NCBI RefSeq assembly: GCF_042676985.1 | Contig: NZ_JBHTIK010000005.1 | Span: 372,001 to 436,000, forward strand | Direction: 5' to 3' | Length of the DNA stretch: 64,000 nucleotides | DNA from: Sphingosinicella xenopeptidilytica | GTDB taxonomy: Bacteria > Pseudomonadota > Alphaproteobacteria > Sphingomonadales > Sphingomonadaceae | In this document: one piece after another, positions 51,753 to 60,366 of the stretch | How the letters are laid out: each line of letters begins with the position of its first letter | How positions within the stretch are numbered: the stretch's first letter is position 1 | Notes under the pieces: generated by a model | The model's input: the letters and a program-made list of their open reading frames with translations, nothing else | Told to the model about the DNA's origin: nothing | Databases searched by the model: none | Position numbers and translations under genes: made by a program

Positions 51753-53336
51753 CTAGTTTTGCGCAAGCGCTGCCACGGGGCCGACGGCACGAACCTTGAT
51801 CTGGGTTGCCCCGGCTTTCATGTGCGTCATTGGTAATTCGATGACTTCGACAATCTCCGTGCCGGACCGTTCCGCTCCCGCCCTCACTGCCGCTTCGATG
51901 GCCTCGTCCTTTGCCATCTGCAGTGCCTTTTCGCGGCCCAAACGTGGGACATCGTACATTTTGTCGATGCGCCCGCTGACCAGCGCAATGGCCGCCCCAA
52001 CCGCATTGGCGACATCGGCATGCTCGGGTCTGACAACTTCGGAGACGCCTTTCAGCTTGCGGGAAACGATGACACTGCCACCGCCAACCAGCAGCAGAGG
52101 CAAAGGCGCGGAACTGACCTTTATCTGGTCGATCGCCTCCTCGATCTGTGCGTGGATATCGTCGAGCGCAGCCTCCACGACCGACGAGTCTATGTGCGCG
52201 ACCTTCGCGGCATCTCCCATGACGACCTGGCCCGCACGGACGGCGATGTCGGATGCTGTCATGACGCTGCCACCAAAGACAAGCCCGTCTTCAGCCAGCC
52301 TGTAGCCAACGGATTTGGGTCCGACCTTGAATGTCCCGTTGGACTTGCTCACGATGCTGCCGCCGCCGACGCCGATCGAGAGGACATCCGGCATCCGGAA
52401 ATTGGTTCTTACACCGCCGATGTAGTTTGCGGCCGTGGTTTCGCGGGGAAATCCGTTCATGAGGAAGCCGATATCCGTCGTCGTTCCGCCGATATCGGCG
52501 ACGATGGCATCGCTGATCCCCGTCAGGAAGGCCGCGCCCCGAATACTGTTCGTCGGGCCGGCCGAACATGTGAGGATCGGGAGGGACGCGGCTGTTTCTG
52601 TGGTGATGAGCGTGCCGTCATTCTGACTTATGAACAGCGGCGCGGTGATCCTTAGTTCCGTCATCGCGATTTCGAGCGAGCGAATGACCTGAATCCCCAT
52701 TTCGGCGAGGCTTGCATTGATGATCGCGGCGCTTTCGCGATCGACCAGACCGAGCCCGCCGACATCTTGCGAGAGCGTGATGCGCGCTCCTGGAATTTCC
52801 TTGGCGACGATCTCGGCCCCCCGGATTTCGAGGTCAGGGCGGATTGGTGCGAAATTGGCTGAAATGGCAACTGAGGTCAGGCCCTTGCGATGCGCATCGT
52901 TCGCGGCGGCGCGTATCCCGTCTTCGTCGAGCGGCGCATAGTCCTGGCCGGTGTAGAAAGAGCCGCCGCCTACCATGTAGATTTCGCCGTTGACGATCGC
53001 CTTCAGGTCAGTTGGCCAGCCCGAGAAGGGTGGCACACCATCTCCCTTCGGTAAGGAGATGCGGACGATCGCGACCGGTGAAAGGCCGCGCCGCTGAACA
53101 AAGGCGTTTACGAACTGGGTTGTCCCGATCATCACGGCTTCAATTCGCGATTGATCGATCCTTGCCTGTTGCAGAAGTTTTGTGACAGCGTTGACGACGC
53201 CCGACCGGACGTCATTTGTTGTGAAGCTCTTTGCCGTGGCAACGACATCACGCCCGCACAGCAGTGCCGCGTCCGTGTTCGTGCCGCCAACGTCAATTCC
53301 GAGCCTGAACCGCGGCGCGGCATCGCTATGCATCAT
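51753..53336 (-). CDS. Hydantoinase/oxoprolinase HyuA-family protein
   Basis: The 527-residue protein has the N-terminal nucleotide-binding motif RLGIDVGGTNTDAALL, then AVMIGTTQFVNAFVQRRGLSPVAIVRI. The central VADIGGTTTDIGFL and SIGVGGGSIV are the further elements of an actin-like ATPase fold, and C-terminal PLLLVGGGSVIVSRKL completes it. Family members use ATP to open cyclic amides, but no HyuB partner is visible, only a DUF917 protein. The longer frame to 53711 is rejected: the family begins at MMHSDAAPRFRLGI, and AAAGGG lies just before that ATG. An ATG at 53333 is equally possible. The start lies 98 bp downstream of a shared GGCTACCC element. Confidence 0.9.
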   Translation of the reverse strand: MMHSDAAPRFRLGIDVGGTNTDAALLCGRDVVATAKSFTTNDVRSGVVNAVTKLLQQARIDQSRIEAVMIGTTQFVNAFVQRRGLSPVAIVRISLPKGDGVPPFSGWPTDLKAIVNGEIYMVGGGSFYTGQDYAPLDEDGIRAAANDAHRKGLTSVAISANFAPIRPDLEIRGAEIVAKEIPGARITLSQDVGGLGLVDRESAAIINASLAEMGIQVIRSLEIAMTELRITAPLFISQNDGTLITTETAASLPILTCSAGPTNSIRGAAFLTGISDAIVADIGGTTTDIGFLMNGFPRETTAANYIGGVRTNFRMPDVLSIGVGGGSIVSKSNGTFKVGPKSVGYRLAEDGLVFGGSVMTASDIAVRAGQVVMGDAAKVAHIDSSVVEAALDDIHAQIEEAIDQIKVSSAPLPLLLVGGGSVIVSRKLKGVSEVVRPEHADVANAVGAAIALVSGRIDKMYDVPRLGREKALQMAKDEAIEAAVRAGAERSGTEIVEVIELPMTHMKAGATQIKVRAVGPVAALAQN

Positions 53337-53433
53337 TGAAACCCTTTGAAGTCTGATATTGATCTCGTGCGTGTGCGTAGTGCGCTTGCCCGCTGCGAGG
53401 CCAGAGGTGCCTGGGATGGCGCAGTCGAAAATT

Positions 53434-53441
53434 GGGTAGCC
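53434..53441 (-). promoter_or_regulatory. GGCTACCC element, copy b (upstream of hyuA operon)
   Basis: Reads CTCCGGCTACCCAATTTTC on the minus strand, 98 bp upstream of the hyuA-family start and downstream of the IclR-family stop. Confidence 0.5.
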
Positions 53442-53481
53442 GGAGTTTCCAACACGATGCCACACGGAAAGTGCTGCCGTT

Positions 53482-54279
53482 CTAGCTCCATTTAAGATGC
53501 CGCCGTGTTGTCGCATCCAGCACTGCGATCTTCTCAACGCAGCCGCGTAGCGCCTCCAGATATCGTTCGGCGGCCTGCGAAGGTGACAGAACGCGGCGGA
53601 AGAAAACGATATTGACAGCGCCGACGAGTCCGGACTTTGCACGGAAGCCAACAGCAATCGCTGACACATTCTCGTCGACACTACCGACTGACCACGCATA
53701 GCCCGTTTCACGATAGCGCGTGTTCATATGGGCGATGGCGGCACGATCGGGCTCTTTGCTGTTGCGTGCGTACGCGCGGCCGGCGAAGTCGATTGCAGCA
53801 TCCAGTTCGTCGTCTGTCAAAACCATCATGATCGCACGTCCAAGAGCTGTATCGAGCAGCGAACGCGCTTGTCCAACCGTTGCACGATGAAAGGTAATGG
53901 GACTGAGCGCGTGTGTAGACGCCTGGATGACAACCTCGCCGCCGGAGAATATGGCGAGGTCGCTCGGCCAGCTGATCTCTTGTGTCAGGTCGGCAAGAAT
54001 ACTGCTGATTTGCTCGATTATGAGTTCATCGGTACGCACGCCGGCCGCGATCATCCGCACCTTTTGTGAGAGGGCAAACGCGCCATCTTCCTGGCGGCGG
54101 GTCACAAAACCGAGTTGTTCGAGAGTCCCGGCAATCCGGTATACGCTCGATCGGTCGATTCCGGTGAATTTCGCAAGGTCCACGGGTTTCGCCCATCCGT
54201 GTTCCGCCAAGGCTTCCAGTATCATAATGCCTCGCCGGAGTGCCCGGACGTCCTTGTGAACCGGATTTTTGGCGGGCAT
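53482..54279 (-). CDS. IclR-family transcriptional regulator
   Basis: The 265-residue regulator has a winged helix-turn-helix at about 15-75 (GIMILEALAEHGWAKPVDLAKFTGI, then DRSSVYRIAGTLEQLGFV). An effector-binding domain follows with SDLAIFSGGEVVIQ, ARSLLDTALGRAIM and a C-terminal VGSVDENVSAIAVGF, all typical of IclR proteins. They usually control catabolic operons for aromatic acids. It lies in the middle of the cluster, between the TonB receptor and hyuA, and is read in the same direction as both. It is the best local candidate to bind the GGCTACCC elements. No autoregulatory site is evident directly before it. Confidence 0.93.
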   Translation of the reverse strand: MPAKNPVHKDVRALRRGIMILEALAEHGWAKPVDLAKFTGIDRSSVYRIAGTLEQLGFVTRRQEDGAFALSQKVRMIAAGVRTDELIIEQISSILADLTQEISWPSDLAIFSGGEVVIQASTHALSPITFHRATVGQARSLLDTALGRAIMMVLTDDELDAAIDFAGRAYARNSKEPDRAAIAHMNTRYRETGYAWSVGSVDENVSAIAVGFRAKSGLVGAVNIVFFRRVLSPSQAAERYLEALRGCVEKIAVLDATTRRHLKWS

Positions 54280-54345
54280 CCCGTGTCCTTCACGTCATTG
54301 ACGTTTCGAAATGCGAAGAGTGGAATGCTAGCGCCATAGGGGTCA

Positions 54346-54378
54346 CGGGACGACAGGGAGTCCTGGCCTGTCGTCCCG
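54346..54378 (-). terminator. Perfect 12-bp hairpin after the TonB receptor gene
   Basis: CGGGACGACAGG (54346-54357) pairs with CCTGTCGTCCCG (54367-54378) around a 9-nt loop, just beyond the receptor stop at 54391. The U-tract is missing, so it may act as a stability or Rho-linked hairpin. Confidence 0.65.
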
Positions 54379-54390
54379 CGATCGCATTCA

Positions 54391-56610
54391 TCAGAAACGG
54401 TACGTGACTTCTGCGCCGTAGCGTGATTTTTCGCCGCGGAAGCCAAAATTGAAGCCGCCGGGGGCGCCTACGAACAGATTGTCGAAGTAGTCGACGTTAT
54501 AATCAACGTTGAAAATATTTCGTCCGTAAACGCCAAACTCCCAGTTCTCACCCTGAACGCTCGCCTTGAAATTCACAAGGTTAAATGGCTTCCGGGTGTA
54601 AACATTATCAGCGTACCAATAGAGCTTTCCCTTTCGCGTGAAATCGACGCGGAGGACGCCTTCAAGAGAATCGGAGATCGGCGCACTATACTGGGCATTC
54701 ATCGCCAGCGTGTACTTGGGAAGCAGCGGTACATCGTTTCCGACAAAGTCGCTGGTATCGAAGCTCGGGCCTGACAATGAATCGCCGAAGGACTTGATCT
54801 CGCCATCTTGCAGGCCCGCTGCGATGCCGAACTGGAAACCCGGGAACGGACGCGCCTGCAAATCGAGTTCCACTCCCTTGATCCGGCTCTTCTCAACGGT
54901 GAAAACACTTTGAACAAGCCCGCCGCCTGCCGTTGAGGTCAGCGTAAGCTGCTGGTTCGCATATTCCGTTGTGTAGCCTGCGAGCGCAACCGTCAGACGC
55001 CGATCAAAAAGCGTGAACTTCGTGCCGACTTCAACGGTTTTTGTCTCCTCGGCGTCGAAGGCCGGAAGGACTGAGGAGGTTGCGTTGCTCGCATTGAAAC
55101 CACCAGCCCGGAAGCCTTCCGCATAGGTCGCGTAGAAGGTGAGGTCCGTGTTCGGTTTGTAGGCGAGTGACGTCTTCGGCTGGAATTTTTTAAACGTACG
55201 TTCGAGTGATACATCTGCGGCAGCTGGCGCAAAGCTACGTGTCAATTGACTGCGCGGGTTGTAATCATAGCGCCCGGCGACAGTCAGTTCGAGCGTTGGA
55301 AGAATATCATAGTTGATCTGCGCGGCGACGGCTTTTGAGTTCAGGTTCTGATAACGAGTCAGAACGGAGGCGGGCACCAGAATCTGATTGGCGGGATCAA
55401 TGTCACCGTTCAGAATGAGATTGAGGTTTGCCCTGATGTCCTGCGGCTGCTTTCGGTCCGTCCATTGGCCGAAGGCGGTGACCACCCAGCGGAATGGTCC
55501 GGTGTCCGCAGACGTGAGGCGCAGCTCCTGCGAGAAGGCATCGACAGTCTGGTCTTGTGTGCCTCCGACGAACGGAATCGAGGCCACATCAGCATCCTGA
55601 TAGTTGGTTTCCTTGATGTCCGTGTAGGCTGAAACCCAGGAAAACTCAGCGAAGCCGAGATCTGCTGCGAACCGTGCCGAAGCGGAGATCAACTCACGTG
55701 ACGTTTCGGAATGCAGGTCCTGGTTGGGCACACCAAGAACAAGCAGTTCATTGAGCTCTTCGGTTGTCACGTTCGGAAAGCCAGATCCCGTGCTCAGCGT
55801 TTCGGGAACCAGCGTGCCGCCGCCCGCGTCGGTCTTGCTGTAGGTGAAGCTCGTATCGAGGCTGATGCCATCGCTCATGAGCCATTTAAGATCAAAACGG
55901 CCAGTATGCTCGGTAAAGCGGTTCTGCTTCTCACGCGGCGCATAAGCATAGCGGACATCGCCGCCGAAGTGATTGTAGAAATAGCCAGCCCGGAAAAGCA
56001 GGACATCTTCGACAATCGGGCCACTGACGGTTCCGATGAAGCTGCGTTCGTTATGCGCGCCGTAGCTTGCCGTCACGCGGCCTTCAAACGCGTTCGAAGG
56101 TTGTTTGGTGCGCACGACGATGGCGCCGCCGATAGCATTTTGGCCATAGAGCGCACCTTGCGGCCCCTTCAACACTTCGATGCTCTGGATATCGAAGAGC
56201 GGCGTATTGAAGGCGTTGGGGTAGGGAAGTGTCACATCGTCGACCACCATGACAACGGGCGCTTCGCCGAGGCCGGTCATGCTGATGCCGCGGATGCTGA
56301 TCTTGAAGTTTCCGGGAGACTGGGCAGGAAGGAACTCGACATTGGGCGTCAGGCCCATGAAGTCATCCATTTTCCGGATGCGCGCGTTCTCGATCGTCTC
56401 GGTGGAAAAGGCGGTCACCGATTCGGGAATGTTCTGCAGCATTTCGTTGCGCAGACGGGCGGTAACGGTGATCTCGGGGACTTCGTTTACGGCGCTCTCT
56501 GGCGTTTCCTGTGCGGAGGCGGCCCCTGACGCCAGTGAAATTGCTGTGCAGGCCAACAGGCTGGTGCACAGCGCGTCGGTGAAGAATCGCGATTTGTTCT
56601 TTATAGTCAT
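54391..56610 (-). CDS. TonB-dependent outer-membrane receptor
   Basis: The 739-residue protein has a signal peptide (LLACTAISLASGAASAQ), a short acidic stretch and the VPEITVTARLR TonB-box region. A plug domain contains ENARIRKMDDFMGLTPNVEFLP and KGPQGALYGQNAIGGAIVVRTKQP. A 22-strand barrel ends in EVTYRF with the terminal Phe. This is the plug-barrel layout of TonB receptors, common in sphingomonads for uptake of large or hydrophobic organics. The ATG at 56610 follows AAGGGGG; the frame to 56691 is not used. It diverges from the catabolic operon starting at 56874, and the region between holds two opposed copies of GGCTACCC. The ligand is likely the compound degraded by that operon. Confidence 0.94.
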   Translation of the reverse strand: MTIKNKSRFFTDALCTSLLACTAISLASGAASAQETPESAVNEVPEITVTARLRNEMLQNIPESVTAFSTETIENARIRKMDDFMGLTPNVEFLPAQSPGNFKISIRGISMTGLGEAPVVMVVDDVTLPYPNAFNTPLFDIQSIEVLKGPQGALYGQNAIGGAIVVRTKQPSNAFEGRVTASYGAHNERSFIGTVSGPIVEDVLLFRAGYFYNHFGGDVRYAYAPREKQNRFTEHTGRFDLKWLMSDGISLDTSFTYSKTDAGGGTLVPETLSTGSGFPNVTTEELNELLVLGVPNQDLHSETSRELISASARFAADLGFAEFSWVSAYTDIKETNYQDADVASIPFVGGTQDQTVDAFSQELRLTSADTGPFRWVVTAFGQWTDRKQPQDIRANLNLILNGDIDPANQILVPASVLTRYQNLNSKAVAAQINYDILPTLELTVAGRYDYNPRSQLTRSFAPAAADVSLERTFKKFQPKTSLAYKPNTDLTFYATYAEGFRAGGFNASNATSSVLPAFDAEETKTVEVGTKFTLFDRRLTVALAGYTTEYANQQLTLTSTAGGGLVQSVFTVEKSRIKGVELDLQARPFPGFQFGIAAGLQDGEIKSFGDSLSGPSFDTSDFVGNDVPLLPKYTLAMNAQYSAPISDSLEGVLRVDFTRKGKLYWYADNVYTRKPFNLVNFKASVQGENWEFGVYGRNIFNVDYNVDYFDNLFVGAPGGFNFGFRGEKSRYGAEVTYRF

Positions 56611-56722
56611 GCGTTTAACCCCCTTTTTTCTCTCTCGAAGCGCCGTTTCTGACCCTCTTTGCAAGCCTATCCGGGCTGCGTTCGGCTTCAATGCGTCCGT
56701 GGGGGAGTGATCGAGGGGATAT

Positions 56723-56777
56723 GGGTAGCCTGATGCTCCCTCAGGATTGGCTCCTCTTGAAAGCGGGACGGCTACCC
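56723..56777. promoter_or_regulatory. Two opposed GGCTACCC elements between receptor and catabolic operon
   Basis: GGGTAGCC at 56723-56730 reads GGCTACCC towards the TonB receptor, 113 bp before its start. GGCTACCC at 56770-56777 reads towards the dehydrogenase operon, 97 bp before its start. They are oriented away from one another across a divergent promoter region. Confidence 0.55.
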
Positions 56778-56873
56778 TATTCTTCGGGCGGCCGCCCTTC
56801 GAGACTCATGTCAAACTCGGCCGATCAACTAAGGTGAAGTCACTTGCTGGACACATCGGAGCAGGGTTCGGAT

Positions 56874-57935
56874 ATGATCACATTCTTATACCAGCGGGAT
56901 CATGATCGGATCGCAACCGAGCTGGCTCGCCGTTTTCCAGCGGTTCGCCCGTTGATCGCGATGCGCGATGGAACGCTTCGCTTCGAGGGGAAGTGCGTCG
57001 AAGCCAACCATGTTCGCCCGGATATCGTGTGGATAACGCGGCACGTGTTCGATGAGAACAAGGCCGAGTTGTTTCTGGATACCGCACTGAGCGAAGCGAA
57101 CGTGCGTTGGGTGCAAACCTTCAATGCTGGGCTCGATACCAGTTTCCGCAAGATGAAGGCTTACGGCATCAAGTTTTCTGCGCGTGCATGGGAAGCTGCG
57201 GAGAAGATGGGGCTAGATACATCGATCTTCCAGGCTATGCTGCTCCGGGGTCGCCGACTTTGCAACAGCAATGCCATGGCACCGGCGATCGCCGAATATG
57301 TGATGGCTCAGGTCAGTGCGGAATGGTATCCGATCGTGGCACAGCGTTCGGCCCAGGCTGAACACCGGTGGGAGCTTACGCCGTTTCGAGAGATGGCGAA
57401 ATCCCGGTGGATGATATTCGGCTACGGCAGTAACGGGCGCGAGATTGCGCGGCGAGCCCAATCGATGGGTGCGCGCGTAACCGCCACGCGGCGTACGCTG
57501 ACACCTGACGCACATGTCGATGCGGTGGTAAACAACGCACAGGGTCTGGAAATGCTGAGCGAGATGGACGTCGTCATTCTTACGTTTCCTCTCAGCATCG
57601 AGACTGCCGATTTTGCGAACAATGCTTTTTTTAAGAGAATGAAGACTGGCTCGATGCTGATCAACATTTCGCGCGGCGGCCTCATCGATGACGCCGCTCT
57701 TTTGTGCGCGCTTGACCGAGGTGCGCCGCGTATCGCGATACTGGATGCATTTCGCAAGGAGCCCTTGCCTGCTGAAGATCCATTTTGGGCTCACCCGGCC
57801 ATTCGTTTGACTGCACATTGTTCATGGGCTGGAGATGGTGTTCTGGAACGTAACGACCAGCTGTTCATCGACAATCTGGAGAATTTCATCGAAGGGCGGC
57901 CTTTGATGTGCGAAGTGGATTCGTCCTATTTCTAG
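56874..57935 (+). CDS. D-2-hydroxyacid dehydrogenase family protein
   Basis: The 353-residue oxidoreductase has the NAD-binding fold with WMIFGYGSNGREIARRAQSMG. The catalytic Arg lies in NISRGGLIDD, the Glu in FRKEPLPAEDPFW and the His in LTAHCSWAG. All three are present, so it probably interconverts a 2-oxo and a 2-hydroxy acid using NAD(P)H. The N-terminal part is more divergent than usual, with RWVQTFNAGLDTSF as the substrate-side landmark. It is the first gene of the catabolic operon, starting at the ATG at 56874 (or the longer 56844). The next gene begins right after its stop codon. The substrate is not known. Confidence 0.87.
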   Translation: MITFLYQRDHDRIATELARRFPAVRPLIAMRDGTLRFEGKCVEANHVRPDIVWITRHVFDENKAELFLDTALSEANVRWVQTFNAGLDTSFRKMKAYGIKFSARAWEAAEKMGLDTSIFQAMLLRGRRLCNSNAMAPAIAEYVMAQVSAEWYPIVAQRSAQAEHRWELTPFREMAKSRWMIFGYGSNGREIARRAQSMGARVTATRRTLTPDAHVDAVVNNAQGLEMLSEMDVVILTFPLSIETADFANNAFFKRMKTGSMLINISRGGLIDDAALLCALDRGAPRIAILDAFRKEPLPAEDPFWAHPAIRLTAHCSWAGDGVLERNDQLFIDNLENFIEGRPLMCEVDSSYF

Positions 57936-57936
57936 G

Positions 57937-59271
57937 CTGCACGTTCTTGCACCCTCGTCGACACGCTCCATTGCCTGGCCTCCGGAGCGTCAGGCGTGGA
58001 TTGCGTTCGGAACGCTTGCCGTTACTGTTCTGCTTGCCGGACTGGACAGGGCAATTGTCGGCCTGCTCATCGATCCCATTCGTGAAGATCTTGGCCTGAC
58101 CGACAGCGAGATCGGCCTTCTCGGGTTGGGGTTCGGCCTGTTCTATGCCGTTATGGCGCTGCCTTTCGGCTGGCTCGCCGACCGAATGACACGCGTGCGT
58201 ATCCTCGCCGTTGCCGTCCTTATATGGAGCGTCATGACCGCTCTCGGCGGCGGAGCGCAGAGTTTTATCGTCCTGTTCATCGCGCGCATCGGTGTCGGTT
58301 TTGGTGAAGCCGCGATGATGCCATGCTGTTCATCTCTTCTCGCGGACTATTTTCGCCCTGAACGCTTGCCGATCGCGATGAGCTGCTTCATCGCAGCGGG
58401 ATTGTTTGGCGCTTCCTTCGCCTTCGTGGCAGGTGGCTGGGTCTACGGCTTGGCGATACAGGTTGGCCCTGTCGATTTGCCGCTTCTGGGAAATACGATG
58501 CCCTGGCAGACAACGCTTCTTTTCGTGGGTTTCCTTGGGTTGTTCGTCAGCGCGATGCTGCTCCTTACCCGAGAGCCGCAGCGTATCGGTCGTTCTGTCG
58601 GAGGCGGTGTATCGTTCCGCGAAGGCTTTGTGTTTCTATGGCGGAGGAGATGGCTGATACTTCAACACAACCTCGGCTTTGGCTTTGCCGGGATCTATAC
58701 GTTCGCGATGTTTCTGTGGGGTCCGACCTTTCTCTCGCGTATCTACGGCTGGACAATGGTGGAGGCGGGCGCGGCGTTCGGGTTGGCGATGATGGTTCCA
58801 GGAATCCTGGGTATCTTCACGGCTGGCTGGCTGGCGTCATGGCTTATGAAACGTGGACATGCGGATGCGCCGATGCTCATCGCGATCGGGGGGCTTGTTC
58901 TGCTGTTGCCGGTGGCCATTGTTGCACCGCTGATGCCGAGCGGCAAAGTGGCTATAGCATTGATCGCCGTTTCGATGTTCTTTTTCAGTTTTCCGGTTGC
59001 GATGCCGCAGGTATCCCTGCAGCTTATTACCCCCAATGAGCTGCGTGGCAGAACGATCGGGCTGCTCACCATAGCAACCAATGCGATTGGCATGAGCATT
59101 GGGCCGATGTCAGTGGCTTTCCTGAACGATCGGGTATTTTCCGACCCTCAGGCCATCAACTTTTCGCTGGCCATTGTCAGCGGGGCAAGCATAGGGCTGG
59201 CCGCGCTTTTTCTGGCTTTGGCGCTGCCGCAGTATCGCAAGCTCGCCATAAGTGCTGCAAAAGAACGCTAG
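57937..59271 (+). CDS. MFS transporter with non-canonical start
   Basis: The carrier has MFS landmarks ALPFGWLADRMTRVRI and GVGFGEAAMMPCCSSLLADYF, and is similar in layout to the MFS protein at 46470-47825. The first transmembrane segment (WIAFGTLAVTVLLAGLDRAIVGLLI) is encoded in frame from about 57950, but there is no ATG, GTG or TTG before the TTG at 58126, which would remove TM1. A CTG at 57937, or an ATT, next to the dehydrogenase stop is therefore the likely initiator; otherwise there is a sequence error. With that start the length is 444 residues, normal for the family. It sits in the catabolic operon and probably moves the aromatic substrate. Confidence 0.75.
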   Translation: MHVLAPSSTRSIAWPPERQAWIAFGTLAVTVLLAGLDRAIVGLLIDPIREDLGLTDSEIGLLGLGFGLFYAVMALPFGWLADRMTRVRILAVAVLIWSVMTALGGGAQSFIVLFIARIGVGFGEAAMMPCCSSLLADYFRPERLPIAMSCFIAAGLFGASFAFVAGGWVYGLAIQVGPVDLPLLGNTMPWQTTLLFVGFLGLFVSAMLLLTREPQRIGRSVGGGVSFREGFVFLWRRRWLILQHNLGFGFAGIYTFAMFLWGPTFLSRIYGWTMVEAGAAFGLAMMVPGILGIFTAGWLASWLMKRGHADAPMLIAIGGLVLLLPVAIVAPLMPSGKVAIALIAVSMFFFSFPVAMPQVSLQLITPNELRGRTIGLLTIATNAIGMSIGPMSVAFLNDRVFSDPQAINFSLAIVSGASIGLAALFLALALPQYRKLAISAAKER

Positions 59272-59402
59272 CACACGCCGCAGCATGAGGTGCCGATTGG
59301 TGCTGTTCACTCCGTGAACGACGAGACCGCCTGCGTTGAACGACCTCGGCATCGCGCATAGCGCCTGTTGGAGTGAGTTTTACAATCGGGCGAGCGATAG
59401 AA

Positions 59403-60353
59403 ATGATTACCGGCGCCATATGCCTATCTCATAGTCCACTAATCGATCACAACCGCGCTGATTCCGCGACAGAAGCGGGCTGGACCGAGGCGGTCGAGAG
59501 GGCCGGGCATTTTGCGGCCGCAACGGCAAGCGAGCTTGCAGTGATCTTCTATCCCGACCACCTGAACGGTTTTCTCTATAATCTGCTCCCGGCATTTTGC
59601 ATTGGTGCAGGTGGTTTTTCCATCGGCGACTACGGCACTGCGCCAGGCGAACTCGATATCGCGGAGGAAGCGGCGGCTTCGTGTATTGCCCATTGCTTGG
59701 CGCATGATTTCGATGTTGCTCAATCTTATCGCATGCCGATCGATCATGGCGGTGCGATGGCGATTACGCTGCTGGCCGGACATGCCGATCCGATATCCAT
59801 CATTCCGGTTTTCATAAATTGTGCCGCGCTGCCACGCCCGAGTTTTGCACGCGCCCGCGCACTGGGGAAGGCCATTGGCGATTGGGCGCGCCGGAGACCA
59901 GAGCGCATATTGCTGATCGGATCGGGCGGTCTCTCGCATGATCCGCCGCTTCCGACGATCGCATTGTCGGCCGGGGACGAAGCGGCGAGATTGCGCGAAG
60001 GTGGGCAAATGTCGTTTGCTGCGCGGGCTGCGCGGCAAGCCCGGACCTATGCGGAAGGTGCAATGTTCGCCGAGGGTAGGTCCCGGCTTCGTCCCCTCAA
60101 CCCGGATTGGGACCGACATGTCATGGCGGCCTATGCAAGGCGCGAGTTCGGCGGTCTCGAAGCCGCTTCGGATGACGAGATATCCGCAGATGGCGGAGCG
60201 GGTGCTCATGAGCTGCGATGCTGGCATGCCGCACTCGCGGCGCTCGCCGCCGAGCAGGGATCCTACGATATCGAAGACAGTTTCTATGCGCCCGTGAAGG
60301 AATGGATCACGGGCATGGGCATCATCACCGCGACATCAGTCGTAGCAGGATAG
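59403..60353 (+). CDS. MhpB-like class III extradiol ring-cleavage dioxygenase
   Basis: This 316-residue protein follows the MhpB pattern closely. It has CLSHSPLID at the start, YPDHLNGFLYNLLPAFCIGAG, a YRMPIDHGGAM stretch, PVFINCAALPRPSF and IGSGGLSHDPPLP, and ends PVKEWITGMG. The histidines that in MhpB act at the non-haem iron and in catalysis (in DHG and GLSHDPP) are present. It cleaves a catechol beside the hydroxyls, as for 2,3-dihydroxyphenylpropionate, though the real substrate may differ. The ATG at 59403 is chosen over the TTG-started longer frame at 59373. It precedes a monooxygenase that would make its catechol and a hydrolase that would split the product. Confidence 0.88.
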   Translation: MITGAICLSHSPLIDHNRADSATEAGWTEAVERAGHFAAATASELAVIFYPDHLNGFLYNLLPAFCIGAGGFSIGDYGTAPGELDIAEEAAASCIAHCLAHDFDVAQSYRMPIDHGGAMAITLLAGHADPISIIPVFINCAALPRPSFARARALGKAIGDWARRRPERILLIGSGGLSHDPPLPTIALSAGDEAARLREGGQMSFAARAARQARTYAEGAMFAEGRSRLRPLNPDWDRHVMAAYARREFGGLEAASDDEISADGGAGAHELRCWHAALAALAAEQGSYDIEDSFYAPVKEWITGMGIITATSVVAG

Positions 60354-60366
60354 GGGTTTTTCAGGA

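Noticed and set aside
53337..53711. N-terminal extension of the HyuA-family protein
   Set aside because: It runs through the intergenic region and into the IclR gene; the family starts at the GIDVGGT motif shortly after 53336.
57908..58099. A 63-residue ORF between the dehydrogenase and the MFS gene
   Set aside because: It is out of frame with the first transmembrane segment of the MFS protein, which is clearly coded in the neighbouring frame.
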